Made by a program: the position numbers and the translations under genes
The notes under the pieces: generated by a model
What the model was told of the DNA's origin: nothing
Databases searched by the model: none
The model's input: only the letters and a program-made list of their open reading frames with translations
Shown: in pieces, positions 1-8,752 of the stretch
Position numbering within the stretch: the first letter of the stretch is position 1
Layout: every line of letters starts with the position of its first letter
DNA from: Desulfovibrio sp. Fe33
GTDB lineage: Bacteria > Desulfobacterota > Desulfovibrionia > Desulfovibrionales > Desulfovibrionaceae
Direction: 5' to 3'
NCBI RefSeq assembly: GCF_028532725.1
Contig: NZ_JAQKGU010000001.1
Span: 545,170-609,169, forward strand
DNA length: 64,000 bases

Positions 1-491
1 ACGAGGAGCATGTTTTCGGTCCAGCCGTCGCCGAGCCGTTCCTTCATCCATTCCTTGACGATGAAGTACTGTCCCACGGTTTCGATGGTCCCCCCGGATT
101 TGGACACCGTGACCACTACGGTTTTTTCCGGTGGCAGCTCGGCCAGAAAGGCGTCGAGGGTGTAGGCGTCGACATTGTCCGCGATCCACAGGCTTGGGCC
201 GTTGTGTCCGGGGCGGTCCTGCTGCGGGTAGAAGGCCTTTTGCAGGGCGCGCGCGCCCAGGGCCGAGCCGCCTATGCCCAGCAGGAGCATATGGTCGAAT
301 CTGTCGAGATAGGGCTTGAGGTCGGCCAGATCCCTTTTCAGTTCCGCTTCATAGGGCATGGTCAGGAAGGGCAGCCTGCCCGCTCCGGTCTCGTCGCGCA
401 GACGCGCGGCCAGGTCCCCGGCCTTGTCCCCGTGGCAGGCCACGTTCAGCCGGTCGAGGTCCGCGTTGGTCCAGTCGAGAATGTCAGCCAT
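1..491 (-). CDS. pgi: Glucose-6-phosphate isomerase, N-terminal part (runs off the left edge)
   Basis: Reading leftward from an ATG at 491 gives 163 codons with no stop before the window edge. The product would interconvert glucose-6-phosphate and fructose-6-phosphate in the cytoplasm. The sugar-phosphate-binding SIS signatures are visible: GIGGSALG at about residues 72-79 and SKSGGTIET at about 130-138, both typical of bacterial Pgi. A purine-rich ribosome site (AGGA) lies just upstream of the start. It is downstream of radA on the same strand with a 124-bp gap that holds no obvious terminator, so the two may be co-transcribed. The remaining C-terminal part, with the catalytic Glu and His, lies outside the window. 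Confidence 0.93.
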   Translation of the reverse strand, partial: MADILDWTNADLDRLNVACHGDKAGDLAARLRDETGAGRLPFLTMPYEAELKRDLADLKPYLDRFDHMLLLGIGGSALGARALQKAFYPQQDRPGHNGPSLWIADNVDAYTLDAFLAELPPEKTVVVTVSKSGGTIETVGQYFIVKEWMKERLGDGWTENMLL

Positions 492-615
492 GTCTTCCTC
501 CCGGTTGGGTCGGTGTCCGCCGCGCATCGGCGCGGAGGGGGCGTTACGTTGTTTGCGCGATGGGCGCGTTGAGGCCGAGGATATCACCGTTTGGATGAAA
601 ATGTCATGCGGCGCG

Positions 616-1938
616 CTATCTCTTGCCGAAGAGCGTCCGTTGCAGGTCGGCCAGGGTGGGAGCGGTTTCCGAATGGCAGATCGGGCCGTGCCCCAACCGT
701 CCGGCCTGTTTCATGCGGACGTCGTGGGCGGCCACCGGGCGCACCTGGCCGTTGAGGTCTATCTCGCCCCAGAAGACGGAAGCCTCGGGCAGGGGCTGGT
801 CGTAGAAGGACGACATGACAGCGGCCACCACGGCCAGGTCCAGGCCGGGGTCCTTGGAGGCGAGCCCGCCGGAAATCTTGGCGTAGATGTCGTGTCCGCT
901 CAGGTTGAGCCGGAGGCGCTTTTCGAGCACGGCCAGCAAGAGGTTCAGCCGGTTGGTGTCGAAGCCGAGGGCCGTGCGCCTCGGAATGGACAGGAACGAT
1001 TTGGACACCAGGGCCTGGACCTCCACGGCGAAGGGCCGCTGCCCGTCCACGGCCAGCGCCATGGCGGTGCCGGACAGGGACGGGTCGCGCGCGCCCAGGA
1101 AAAAGGTGGACGGGTCCTCCACAACCTCCAGGCCGCGTTCCTTCATGGTGAAGACCACCAGTTCGTCGTTGGGGCCGAACCTGTTCTTGAGCACGCGCAG
1201 GATGCGCGAGAAATGCTTGCGGTCGCCTTCCAGATACAGGACCGTGTCCACCATGTGCTCAAGGAGCTTCGGCCCGGCGATTTGCCCGTCCTTGGTCACG
1301 TGGCCCACCAGGATAAGGGTGGTTCCGGTCTTTTTGGTCTTTTCGACCAGCTCGCTGGACACCGCGCGCACCTGGCTGACCGAGCCGGGGATGCCTTCGG
1401 CCAGCGGCGAGGCCAGGGTCTGCACCGAGTCCACGATGAGCAGCTCCGGAGGGTTCGGCCCTTCCAGCACGGCCAGGCCGTCCTCCACCTTGTTGGTGGC
1501 CATGGCCATGAGGCCCGGTCCGAGCAGCCCCAGCCGGGACGCCCTTGACTTGAGCTGCGGCAGGGATTCCTCGCCCGACAGGTAGACCGCCGTGCGGCCC
1601 AGCCGCGCCTGGCTCCCCGCCAGTTGCAGGAGCAGGGTGGACTTGCCGATGCCCGGCTCGCCGCCGAGCAGGATGGCCGCGCCCGGCACCAGGCCCGTCC
1701 CGAGGAGGTCGTCCAGGGAGGGCAGCCCGGTCGGCCTGGCTCCGAGGTGTTCGCTTTCCAGGTCCTCCAGGAGTTGCGGCGAAGTCTGCGACGCGGCCGC
1801 GCCCACGGGACGCGCGGTCTTTTTGAACACGGTCACCGCTTCGAGGGTGTTCCATTCCCTGCACGACGGGCATTGGCCCTGCCAGCGGGGGGACTGTGCG
1901 CCACAGGCGGCGCAACGGTAGGTTTCCTTGGTTTTCAT
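616..1938 (-). CDS. radA: DNA repair protein RadA
   Basis: A 440-residue RecA-like branch-migration ATPase of recombinational repair. The N-terminus has the RadA C4 zinc finger (Cys9, Cys12, Cys23, Cys26). Walker A (GGEPGIGKST) is at about 92-101, the RadA-specific KNRFG motif is near residue 250, and the C-terminal third is the Lon-like domain (FVEVQALV, LDLAVVAAVMSSF). The reading frame is open upstream to 2001, but family members begin with a short basic stretch right before the zinc finger, so the ATG at 1938 (MKTKETYRC) is preferred. No strong ribosome site is seen there. It is divergent from azlC; both promoters must lie in 1939-2056. Confidence 0.95.
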   Translation of the reverse strand: MKTKETYRCAACGAQSPRWQGQCPSCREWNTLEAVTVFKKTARPVGAAASQTSPQLLEDLESEHLGARPTGLPSLDDLLGTGLVPGAAILLGGEPGIGKSTLLLQLAGSQARLGRTAVYLSGEESLPQLKSRASRLGLLGPGLMAMATNKVEDGLAVLEGPNPPELLIVDSVQTLASPLAEGIPGSVSQVRAVSSELVEKTKKTGTTLILVGHVTKDGQIAGPKLLEHMVDTVLYLEGDRKHFSRILRVLKNRFGPNDELVVFTMKERGLEVVEDPSTFFLGARDPSLSGTAMALAVDGQRPFAVEVQALVSKSFLSIPRRTALGFDTNRLNLLLAVLEKRLRLNLSGHDIYAKISGGLASKDPGLDLAVVAAVMSSFYDQPLPEASVFWGEIDLNGQVRPVAAHDVRMKQAGRLGHGPICHSETAPTLADLQRTLFGKR

Positions 1939-2056
1939 GAGACGAAGTATCCCGTTATTTGAGGACAAAAGTCCAGCCCCTTGGGCGGGGGCGGTCGGCA
2001 ATTAATCCGTTGACGGCGGACGGGCCGGACTGTACCCCGTTCGAACGGAACAAGGC

Positions 2057-2752
2057 ATGAACGGAAAACGGCATTTCTTCCGCGACGGCGTGCGCGACTC
2101 CATTCCCATCCTGTTCGGCATGGCGCCGTTCGGGCTCATCTGCGGCGCGGTCTGCGTCAATGCGGGGATGCCCGAGTGGGCCGCCGTGGGCTTCTCGACC
2201 ATCATCTACGCCGGGGCGAGCCAGTTGGCCGCCGTCCAGCTCATGACCGACCACGCCTCCCTGGCGGTGGTCGTCCTCACCGGGTTGGTCATCAATGCCC
2301 GCTTCCTCATGTATTCCGCGTCACTGGCCCGGCATCTCCAGGGGATTCCCCTCGCGCGCCGGAGCCTGCTCGCCTACATGCTTTCGGACCAGGCCTACGC
2401 CATGGCCATCGCCCGCTACGGCCGGGAGGACGGGGCGGCCGTCGACCGCCCTGCATACTTCTTCGGCGCGGCCTTCATCATCTGGCTCTGCTATCTGGTC
2501 GGCGCGGGGCTCGGGGCGTCGGTCGGCGCGTTCATTCCCGCTTCCTGGGACCTGGGTTTCGCCATTCCCCTGACCTTCATCGCCGTGGTCGTGCCCGCCA
2601 TCAAGGACCGCCCTTCGGCGTTGGCCGCTCTGGCCGCCGGGACCGTCGCCTGCCTGGCGGACGGGGTCCCGTACAATCTCGGGCTCATGGCCGGGGCCGT
2701 GACCGGCATCCTGACCGGATACCTGGCGGAGAGGAGAGCACGACATGGTTGA
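2057..2752 (+). CDS. azlC: AzlC family branched-chain amino acid exporter, large subunit
   Basis: A 231-residue inner-membrane protein with several long hydrophobic segments. The N-terminal region, GVRDSIPILFGMAPFGLICG, followed by GASQLAAVQLM, is characteristic of the AzlC family, which exports branched-chain amino acids and some analogues together with the small AzlD subunit. Length matches the family (about 230-240). The start has AACAAGG as a modest ribosome site. It overlaps azlD by 8 bp, indicating translational coupling. No local regulator is seen, unlike B. subtilis where azlB precedes azlC. The substrate is inferred from the family only. Confidence 0.9.
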   Translation: MNGKRHFFRDGVRDSIPILFGMAPFGLICGAVCVNAGMPEWAAVGFSTIIYAGASQLAAVQLMTDHASLAVVVLTGLVINARFLMYSASLARHLQGIPLARRSLLAYMLSDQAYAMAIARYGREDGAAVDRPAYFFGAAFIIWLCYLVGAGLGASVGAFIPASWDLGFAIPLTFIAVVVPAIKDRPSALAALAAGTVACLADGVPYNLGLMAGAVTGILTGYLAERRARHG

Positions 2753-3068
2753 TATGGCCGACTATTGGCCGGTGGTTCTCGCTCTTGGCCTGGGAACTTT
2801 TCTCCTGCGCTTTTCCTTCATTCTCATCGTTGACCGGGTGAAATTTCCCGAAGCCGTGGTGCGTATGCTCCGCTTCATTCCGGCTTCGGTGCTGCCCGCC
2901 ATCATCGCACCGGCTGTGCTGCTTCACGGCGCGGATGCCGGGCCGACCGCTTTAGCCAGGCCCGTTGCCGCCGCTGTGGCTGTGCTGGCGGCCTGGAAAA
3001 CCCGCAATATTCTGGTGACCATCATCAGCGGGATGGGAACGCTCTGGCTCCTGCGGGCCGTGCTCTGA
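2745..3068 (+). CDS. azlD: AzlD family branched-chain amino acid exporter, small subunit
   Basis: A 107-residue, very hydrophobic protein with about three to four membrane segments. It starts inside the end of azlC (8-bp overlap), with GAGAGGAGAG upstream as ribosome site. The length, the LGLGTFLLRFSFI motif near the N-terminus, and the position directly after azlC fit AzlD, the partner needed for AzlCD export. A strong hairpin terminator follows within 40 bp, closing this two-gene operon. Confidence 0.88.
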   Translation: MVDMADYWPVVLALGLGTFLLRFSFILIVDRVKFPEAVVRMLRFIPASVLPAIIAPAVLLHGADAGPTALARPVAAAVAVLAAWKTRNILVTIISGMGTLWLLRAVL

Positions 3069-3104
3069 CCTCGTCGCGGGCCGCGAGAGCGGGCAGCAGG
3101 GCAG

Positions 3105-3138
3105 AAAGCCCCGAACCTGGTCGGTTCGGGGCTTTTGT
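3105..3138 (+). terminator. Rho-independent terminator after azlCD (possibly bidirectional)
   Basis: An 11-bp stem, AGCCCCGAACC at 3107-3117 with GGTTCGGGGCT at 3123-3133, and a short loop, followed by TTTT on the plus strand. On the minus strand the stem is followed by TTTCTG, so it may also stop transcription arriving from the convergent aminotransferase gene. Confidence 0.85.
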
Positions 3139-3210
3139 CTTTCTATCGTTGGGGAAGGCCGTTTCGGAGACCGCCTCGCCGTTCCCGTAAATTATCGGGT
3201 GCGCGGCGGT

Positions 3211-4383
3211 CTATTTGCCGAGCAGCACCGACCCCACCTTTGCGAGGGCGGTTTTCAGGACCTCGTCATCCACCGCGTAGGAGAAGCGGATGCACTTGTC
3301 GTCGCCGAAGGCCGAACCGGGCACGAGGGCCACGCCGACCTCTTCGAGAATCTTCGTGCACATGGCCGCCGAGTCGGGGGCTTCCTCGGTGTAGAACTTG
3401 TCGAGCACCGGGAAGAGGTAGAACGCTCCATCGGGTTTGGGGCAGGGAGCGCCCCATCCGGTGATGATTTCATAGGCGAGGTCGCGGCGGCGCACGAAAG
3501 CCCGCTTCATTTCGTCCACCACGTCCCACGGCCCGGTCAGGGCGGCCAGGGCCGCGCGCTGGGTGATGGAGTTGATGTTGGACGTGGACTGCCCCTGAAT
3601 CTTGGTCATGGCCTTCACGAGGTCCTCGTGGGCCAGGGCGTAGCCCACGCGCCAGCCGGTCATGCAGAACGACTTGGACAGCGCGCCCACGATGGCGATG
3701 GTCTCGGGATGCGCCTCCCAGGTCTTGGCCAGGGAGACCGGCTCGAACGGGGCGTAGACCAGCCGGTCGTAAACCTCGTCAGAGATTATGAAAATGTCGT
3801 GCTTCCGGGCCCACTCGGCGATGGCTTCCAATTGCTCTTGCGTATAGCAGCAGCCAGTGGGGTTGGAGGGCGAGTTGAGAATGAGCACCGTGGCCTTGTC
3901 CGTGCGCGCGGCTTCCAGCCCTTCCACGGTGACCAGGTAGCCGTCGTCGGCCGTGGTGGGCACGAACACGGACCGCCCGTCGGCCAGTTGGACCATGGCC
4001 GGGTAGCTGACCCAGTAGGGCGCGGGAATGAGCACGTCGTCGCCGGGGTTCACCAGGGCCATGATGAGGTTGTAGAGAACCTGCTTGCCGCCGTTGCTGA
4101 CGATGGCGTTGGCCGCTTTGGCCTTGGCCCCGTAGAACCTGTCGTAATAGCCTGCCACGGCTTCGCGCAGTTCGGGGATGCCCGGCACCGCGGTGTATCG
4201 GGTGAAGCCTTCGTCCAGGGCCGCCTTGGCGGCTTCGCAGACGTTGGGCGGGGTGGAGAAGTCGGGCTGGCCCACGGCCAGGCTGATGATTTCGCGGCCC
4301 TGGGCTTGGAGCTCCTGGGCCTTGGTGTTGACTGCCAGGGTGGCGGACGGCTTGATCCTCGCAAGACGTTCGGAAATACGCAT
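3211..4383 (-). CDS. aspB: Aspartate aminotransferase, class I PLP-dependent (subgroup Ib)
   Basis: A 390-residue fold-type I aminotransferase. The start MRISERLARIKPSATLAVN, followed by GQPDF, is the usual N-terminus of the AspB/AspC subgroup Ib, so the ATG at 4383 is chosen although the frame stays open upstream. Visible landmarks: the NSPSNPTG motif (PLP phosphate/ring contact), ISDEVYD (Asp contacting the pyridine nitrogen) and SKSFCMTGWRVGY with the Schiff-base Lys. It would transfer an amino group between aspartate (or related amino acids) and 2-oxoglutarate. Single gene, divergent from the following methyltransferase. Exact substrate preference cannot be read from sequence. Confidence 0.88.
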   Translation of the reverse strand: MRISERLARIKPSATLAVNTKAQELQAQGREIISLAVGQPDFSTPPNVCEAAKAALDEGFTRYTAVPGIPELREAVAGYYDRFYGAKAKAANAIVSNGGKQVLYNLIMALVNPGDDVLIPAPYWVSYPAMVQLADGRSVFVPTTADDGYLVTVEGLEAARTDKATVLILNSPSNPTGCCYTQEQLEAIAEWARKHDIFIISDEVYDRLVYAPFEPVSLAKTWEAHPETIAIVGALSKSFCMTGWRVGYALAHEDLVKAMTKIQGQSTSNINSITQRAALAALTGPWDVVDEMKRAFVRRRDLAYEIITGWGAPCPKPDGAFYLFPVLDKFYTEEAPDSAAMCTKILEEVGVALVPGSAFGDDKCIRFSYAVDDEVLKTALAKVGSVLLGK

Positions 4384-4618
4384 GGAAAAGCTCACTTTCT
4401 TCTCGATTAATGTACGGGACCGCTGAATTGCAAATAGACCAAAAGAAATCGAAGGTAAATCCGGTTTACCCGCAATCGGGGAAAAAAATTGCCAGAAGAC
4501 CGCGTTGGCGGGTAGGTTGCCGATACCGTGCGTCGAACCTTTTTTCGCCGTCATGAGGAATCCCTCGGGCCGCCGCGCGCGTTCCGGTCGTCGAATCTAC
4601 AGGGAAGTGGAAAGAATA

Positions 4619-5362
4619 ATGGAAATGATTTTCAAGATTTATGAAGGATTGGACCGCGAAGGCCCCGGCAGCTTCGAAATGACCAAGCGGGCCTATGACA
4701 TGTGCGAAGGGCTGCCCGACCGGCCTGAGATACTGGAGCTCGGCTGTGGTTCGGGCGGGGCGAGCATTCCCCTGGCGCAGATTTCCGGCGGTACGGTTAC
4801 GGCCACAGATGTGCATCGGCCCTTCCTGGACGTTCTGGTCGAACGGGCCAAGGCGGCCGGGGTGGCCGACCGCATCATCGCCGCGCTCATGGATATGGGC
4901 GACATCCAGGCCGAGCCCGAGTCCTTCGACCTCGTTTGGAGCGAGGGCGCGGCCTACATGATCGGTGTTGACCGGGCGTTTGCCCTGTGGAAGCCGTTTC
5001 TCAAGCCGGGCGGCTACCTGTGCATCTCCAATGCGGTCTGGCGGATCGATCCCGAAGACGCCCCCGCGGATCTGCGCGAATTCTGGGATAACTGCTACCC
5101 GGCCATGGGCACCGCCGAGTCCTGCAACGCGGCGGCCAGGGCGGCGGGCTACGAGCCTGTCGGCAATTTCACCATCGACGCAGGCTGCTGGGAAGCATTC
5201 TACGGCGACGTGGAGCGGCGGCTCGACGAGGTCGAACTCCTGTACGGAAATGAGCCCGAAGGCCGGACCATAATCGATCTGAGCCGCGTGGAAATCGATT
5301 TCTACCGGCGTTACCCGGAAGCCGTCGGCTACGAGTTTCTCATCCTGGCGAAGCCGCGTTAG
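4619..5362 (+). CDS. Class I SAM-dependent methyltransferase
   Basis: A 247-residue Rossmann-fold methyltransferase. Motif I is ILELGCGSGGASIPLA, followed by the acidic end of strand beta2 (TATDVH) and the motif IV region FDLVWSEGAAYMIG. ATG 4619 is preferred over an upstream in-frame ATG at 4505 because AGGGAAG sits about 10 bp ahead and the upstream extension is basic and not family-like. The WSEGA segment resembles a group of small-molecule or protein methyltransferases of unknown substrate. It stands alone between the divergent aminotransferase and nrdJ, so context gives no substrate clue. Confidence 0.75.
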   Translation: MEMIFKIYEGLDREGPGSFEMTKRAYDMCEGLPDRPEILELGCGSGGASIPLAQISGGTVTATDVHRPFLDVLVERAKAAGVADRIIAALMDMGDIQAEPESFDLVWSEGAAYMIGVDRAFALWKPFLKPGGYLCISNAVWRIDPEDAPADLREFWDNCYPAMGTAESCNAAARAAGYEPVGNFTIDAGCWEAFYGDVERRLDEVELLYGNEPEGRTIIDLSRVEIDFYRRYPEAVGYEFLILAKPR

Positions 5363-5657
5363 CGGTCATGCCCGGCAAAGTCCCCACGCCCCTCGCGCAG
5401 AGGCGGTTTTGGCCCTCCTGTCGACGAAAAAGTCATTCCGAAAACGACAATTTTGAAATAGGAGTGATTCTCAGGTGGCGGTCGCCCGGGAAGCCCCGTA
5501 CTGTGCGGCTTTCCGGTTAATTTGTGCGTAAAATCAATTTTAAGCTGGCGTTTTCGGGCTGGTTTCTGTAGTCTAGAAAATCTCTAGCGCCAGCGTATTT
5601 TGTTGCTGCGCTCTTCAAAAAATTTTTAATATTCTAATACGTTACGAAGGTTTCTCT
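5363..5657 (+). promoter_or_regulatory. nrdJ upstream region with a hairpin and a CTAG-rich dyad
   Basis: A 295-bp, relatively AT-rich gap before nrdJ with no credible gene. GCTGGCG at 5544-5550 can pair with CGCCAGC at 5588-5594. Inside this lies GTCTAGAAAATCTCTAG (5571-5587), which resembles a 17-mer at 23810. TTGCTG at 5603 with TAATAT at 5627 is a weak sigma-70-type candidate. I do not see a cobalamin riboswitch or a NrdR box (CWATATATWG), either of which might be expected for a B12-dependent reductase. Confidence 0.4.
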
Positions 5658-7907
5658 ATGTCCGCACCCAAAATGCCAGCCAGTCTTCCGGAACCGATCA
5701 TCAATGAAAACGCAAAGATAGTTTTGCAGCGCAGATACCAACGCAAGGATATGGACGGCGTGGTCTACGAGACGGTCAGGGAACTGTTCTGGCGGGTAGC
5801 CTCGGCCATCGCAGGCGAGGAGGCCAAGTACGAAAAGTCCACCACCAAGCCCGACAAGCTGGCCCGGGATTTTTACGACCTGATGACTTCCTACCGCTTC
5901 CTGCCCAACTCGCCGACCCTGATGAACGCGGGGACCGGGCTGGGACAGTTGGCCGCCTGTTTCGTCCTGCCCGTCGAGGACGACATTGAAGGCATCTTCG
6001 ACGCCGTCAAGTTCGCCGCCATGATCCACAAGTCCGGGGGCGGCACCGGCTTCGCCTTTTCCCGTCTGCGGGCCAAGGATTCGGTGGTCGGCTCAACCGG
6101 CGGCGTGGCTTCCGGGCCGCTCTCCTTCCTCAAGATTTTCAACTGCGCCACCGAACAGATCAAGCAGGGCGGCACCCGGCGCGGGGCCAACATGGGCATC
6201 TTGCGCATCGACCATCCGGACATCATGGACTTCATCAAGGCCAAGGAGCGCGACGGCGAGCTGAACAACTTCAACCTCTCCGTGGGACTGACCGAAGCCT
6301 TCATGCAGGCCGTGCACGAAAAAGCGGACTACGATCTGATCGCACCCAATTCCGGCGAGAAGGTCGGCGCCCTCAACGCCCGCGAGGTCTTCAACATCCT
6401 GGTCCAGAAGGCCTGGGAATCCGGTGATCCCGGCATTGTTTTCCTCGATCGCATCAACCGCGACAACCCGACCCCGAGCCTCGGCGAGATCGAGTCCACG
6501 AACCCGTGCGGCGAGCAGCCCCTGCTTCCCTTCGAGGCGTGCAACCTCGGCTCCATCAACCTGGGCAAGTGTTTCGCGAAGGGCAAGAACGGCAAGGATT
6601 CCGAGATCGATTGGGACGAGCTCAAGCGCATCGTCCACCTGTCCGTCCGTTTCCTGGACAACGTCATCGACGCCTCGGTCTATCCCCTGCCGCAGATCAC
6701 CGAGATGGTCGGCAAGAACCGCAAGATCGGCCTGGGCGTCATGGGTTGGGCCGATCTCCTCTACCAACTGAAAATTCCCTACAATTCCCAGACGGCCGTG
6801 GACATGGCCGAGCGGGTCATGAAGTTCGTCCAGGCCGAGGCGCGCAGCGCGTCCAAGCAGTTGGCCGCCGAACGCGGCGCGTTCCCGACCTATGCCGATT
6901 CCACCTTCGGAAAGGCCAATCTCGGACCGTACCGCAACGCCACCACCACGACCATCGCCCCCACCGGCACCCTGTCCATCCTCGCTGGCTGCTCCTCGGG
7001 CGTCGAGCCCCTCTTCGCCCTGTCCTTCGTGCGCAACGTCATGGACAACGACAAGCTGGTGGAGACCAACCCCTATTTCGAGGCCGCGCTCAAGCAGGCC
7101 GACGCCTACTCCAGAAAGCTCATGGAGGAGATCGCCAAGGTCGGGTCCATCCGCAAGATGGATCATCTGCCGGAGCATCTGCGCCATGTCTTCGTCACTT
7201 CCATGGACATCGAACCCATCTGGCATCTCAAGATGCAGGCCGCTTTCCAGAAATACACGGACAATGCGGTCTCCAAGACCGTGAACCTGCCCGCTTCCGC
7301 TACCAAGGAAGATATCTGGGACATCTACTGGAAGGCCTACGAATTCGGCTGCAAGGGCGTCACCGTGTATCGTGACGGCTCCAAGACCTCGCAGGTCCTG
7401 TGCACCGGCGACGGCGACAAGAAAAAGGACAAGGCGGCGCGGGCCGGCTCCATCGTCAAGGATCGCCCGGACGTCATCTACGGCTTCACCCAGAAGATTC
7501 CCACCGGACTGGGTATGCTCTTCCTGACCGTGAACGAGGTGGACAACAAGCCCTTCGAGGTCTTCGCCACCATCGGCAAGTCCGGCGGCTCCATCACCGC
7601 CAAGGCCGAAGCCATCGGCCGCCTCGTCTCCCTGGCCCTGCGCTCCGGCGTGGAAGTCCGCGAGATCGTCGAACAGCTCAAGGGCATCGGCGGCGAAAAT
7701 CCGAAGTTCATGAAGAAGCATCTGGTCAAGTCCATTCCGGACGCCATCGCCTACGTGTTCGAATCCCGCTACCTGAGCGGCGACCATGTGGACGGCAAGA
7801 CCGCATCCCTCAACGGCGACCGCTGCCCCGAATGCGGCGAGCCCCTGGTCTTCGAGGAAGGCTGCCACATGTGCAAGTCCTGCGCTTATACCAAGTGCGG
7901 CGGCTAA
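5658..7907 (+). CDS. nrdJ: Vitamin B12-dependent (class II) ribonucleoside-diphosphate reductase
   Basis: A 749-residue adenosylcobalamin-dependent reductase that makes deoxyribonucleotides with or without oxygen. Landmarks: RFLPNSPTLMNAG, an active-site Cys in LAACFVLPVEDD, GTGFAFSRLR, NPCGEQPLLPFEACNLGS with the catalytic Cys and Glu, and ATTTTIAPTGTLSILAGCSSG. The C-terminus carries a TSCPD-type region (about residues 600-700) and ends in a CxxC-rich tail (CPECGEPLVFEEGCHMCKSC) that presumably relays electrons from thioredoxin. No nrdAB or nrdDG genes are nearby. A strong terminator follows at 7933, so it is monocistronic. Confidence 0.95.
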   Translation: MSAPKMPASLPEPIINENAKIVLQRRYQRKDMDGVVYETVRELFWRVASAIAGEEAKYEKSTTKPDKLARDFYDLMTSYRFLPNSPTLMNAGTGLGQLAACFVLPVEDDIEGIFDAVKFAAMIHKSGGGTGFAFSRLRAKDSVVGSTGGVASGPLSFLKIFNCATEQIKQGGTRRGANMGILRIDHPDIMDFIKAKERDGELNNFNLSVGLTEAFMQAVHEKADYDLIAPNSGEKVGALNAREVFNILVQKAWESGDPGIVFLDRINRDNPTPSLGEIESTNPCGEQPLLPFEACNLGSINLGKCFAKGKNGKDSEIDWDELKRIVHLSVRFLDNVIDASVYPLPQITEMVGKNRKIGLGVMGWADLLYQLKIPYNSQTAVDMAERVMKFVQAEARSASKQLAAERGAFPTYADSTFGKANLGPYRNATTTTIAPTGTLSILAGCSSGVEPLFALSFVRNVMDNDKLVETNPYFEAALKQADAYSRKLMEEIAKVGSIRKMDHLPEHLRHVFVTSMDIEPIWHLKMQAAFQKYTDNAVSKTVNLPASATKEDIWDIYWKAYEFGCKGVTVYRDGSKTSQVLCTGDGDKKKDKAARAGSIVKDRPDVIYGFTQKIPTGLGMLFLTVNEVDNKPFEVFATIGKSGGSITAKAEAIGRLVSLALRSGVEVREIVEQLKGIGGENPKFMKKHLVKSIPDAIAYVFESRYLSGDHVDGKTASLNGDRCPECGEPLVFEEGCHMCKSCAYTKCGG

Positions 7908-7932
7908 CACCGATCCTTCGGCCAATATGATT

Positions 7933-7969
7933 AAAAAAGCGCCCCGCAATTGAGCGGGGCGCTTTTTTT
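7933..7969 (+). terminator. Rho-independent terminator after nrdJ
   Basis: GCGCCCCGC pairs with GCGGGGCGC around a short AATTGA loop, followed by seven T. An A-run precedes it, so it can also work on the opposite strand. Confidence 0.92.
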
Positions 7970-8009
7970 GTGCGGGGCGAGACGGTTGGGTGGGGAAATC
8001 AGGTGTGGA

Positions 8010-8105
8010 TGCCGCCTTCGGCGGAATTGTCGGGTGATTTCGCCTCCGGCGGGCAAGGGGCGGGCCCCCTTGCAACCCTATCGCCGCTCCTGCGGAGCGG
8101 AGGTC
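8010..8105 (-). repeat. Dispersed hairpin repeat, family 1, inverted divergent copy
   Basis: Read on the minus strand this matches the family 1 order: a GCAAGGGG/CCCCTTGC hairpin, CGCC-GGA-GGCG, then the conserved link to CCGCC-GAA-GGCGG. Compared with other copies the large hairpin has one extra base pair, changed on both arms, which suggests the fold rather than the exact sequence is kept. Confidence 0.75.
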
Positions 8106-8210
8106 TTCTTTGTCTTATGTTTTTCAATTCCACCGTCACGCTTTTCAGGCTTTCGCCGAAAGCGCCCAAAAAGTTTGGGAGGGGAGTTGGAGATGGGGGC
8201 TGGGGAAGAA

Positions 8211-8745
8211 GAGGACCCTTTTCAAAGAGGCCTATAAGGGTAAGAACGCCGCGGAGCGAAAAAAGTCTGCGCCGAAGGCGCTTGCATGGGATGCAAGGGT
8301 GCGAGCCCTTGCCCGCCGGAGGCGAAATCACCCGACTATTGCCGCGGAGCGGCTTTCAAGCCTGATTTTCCTCTTCACGGAGCCAAGGGGGAGTTCCCTT
8401 TTCAAAGGGGCCTATAAGAGTAAGAACGCCGCGGAGCGAAAAAAGTCTGCGCCGAAGGCGCTTACATGGGATGCAAGGGTGCGAGCCCTTGCCCGCCGGA
8501 GGCGAAATCGCCCGACTATTGCCGCAAAGCGGCTTTCAAGCCTGATTTTCCTCTTCACGGAGCCAAGGGGGAGTTCCCTTTTCAAAGGGACCTCTAAGGG
8601 TAAGAACGCCGCGGAGCGAAAAAAGTCTGCGCCGAAGGTGCTTACATGGGATGCAAGGGTGCGAGCCCTTGCCCGCCGGAGGCGAAATCATCCGATTATT
8701 GCCGCGGAGCGGCTTTCAAGCCTGATTTTTCTCTTCCCCCAGCCG
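8211..8745 (+). repeat. Three tandem copies of a 180-bp intergenic repeat
   Basis: The block beginning TAAGAACGCCGCGGAGCG recurs at 8231, 8411 and 8591, an exact 180-bp period, with only a handful of differences between copies 1 and 2. Each unit contains a series of small hairpins: GCGCC-GAA-GGCGC, GCAAGGG-N6-CCCTTGC, CGCC-GGA-GGCG and GCCGC-NNA-GCGGC, plus a CCCTTTTCAAAGGG dyad. An open frame crosses all copies (8110-8808), but its predicted protein simply repeats with the DNA, so I treat it as non-coding. It lies between the convergent nrdJ terminator and the end of the small acidic gene. Confidence 0.93.
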
Positions 8746-8752
8746 CCGGAGG

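Noticed and set aside
5363..5657. Cobalamin riboswitch before nrdJ
   Set aside because: Expected for a B12-dependent enzyme in some bacteria, but I find no B12-box-like sequence and the gap is short and AT-rich.
8010..8745. CRISPR array
   Set aside because: The repeated unit is the full 180 bp with no spacer-repeat alternation, and no cas genes are nearby.
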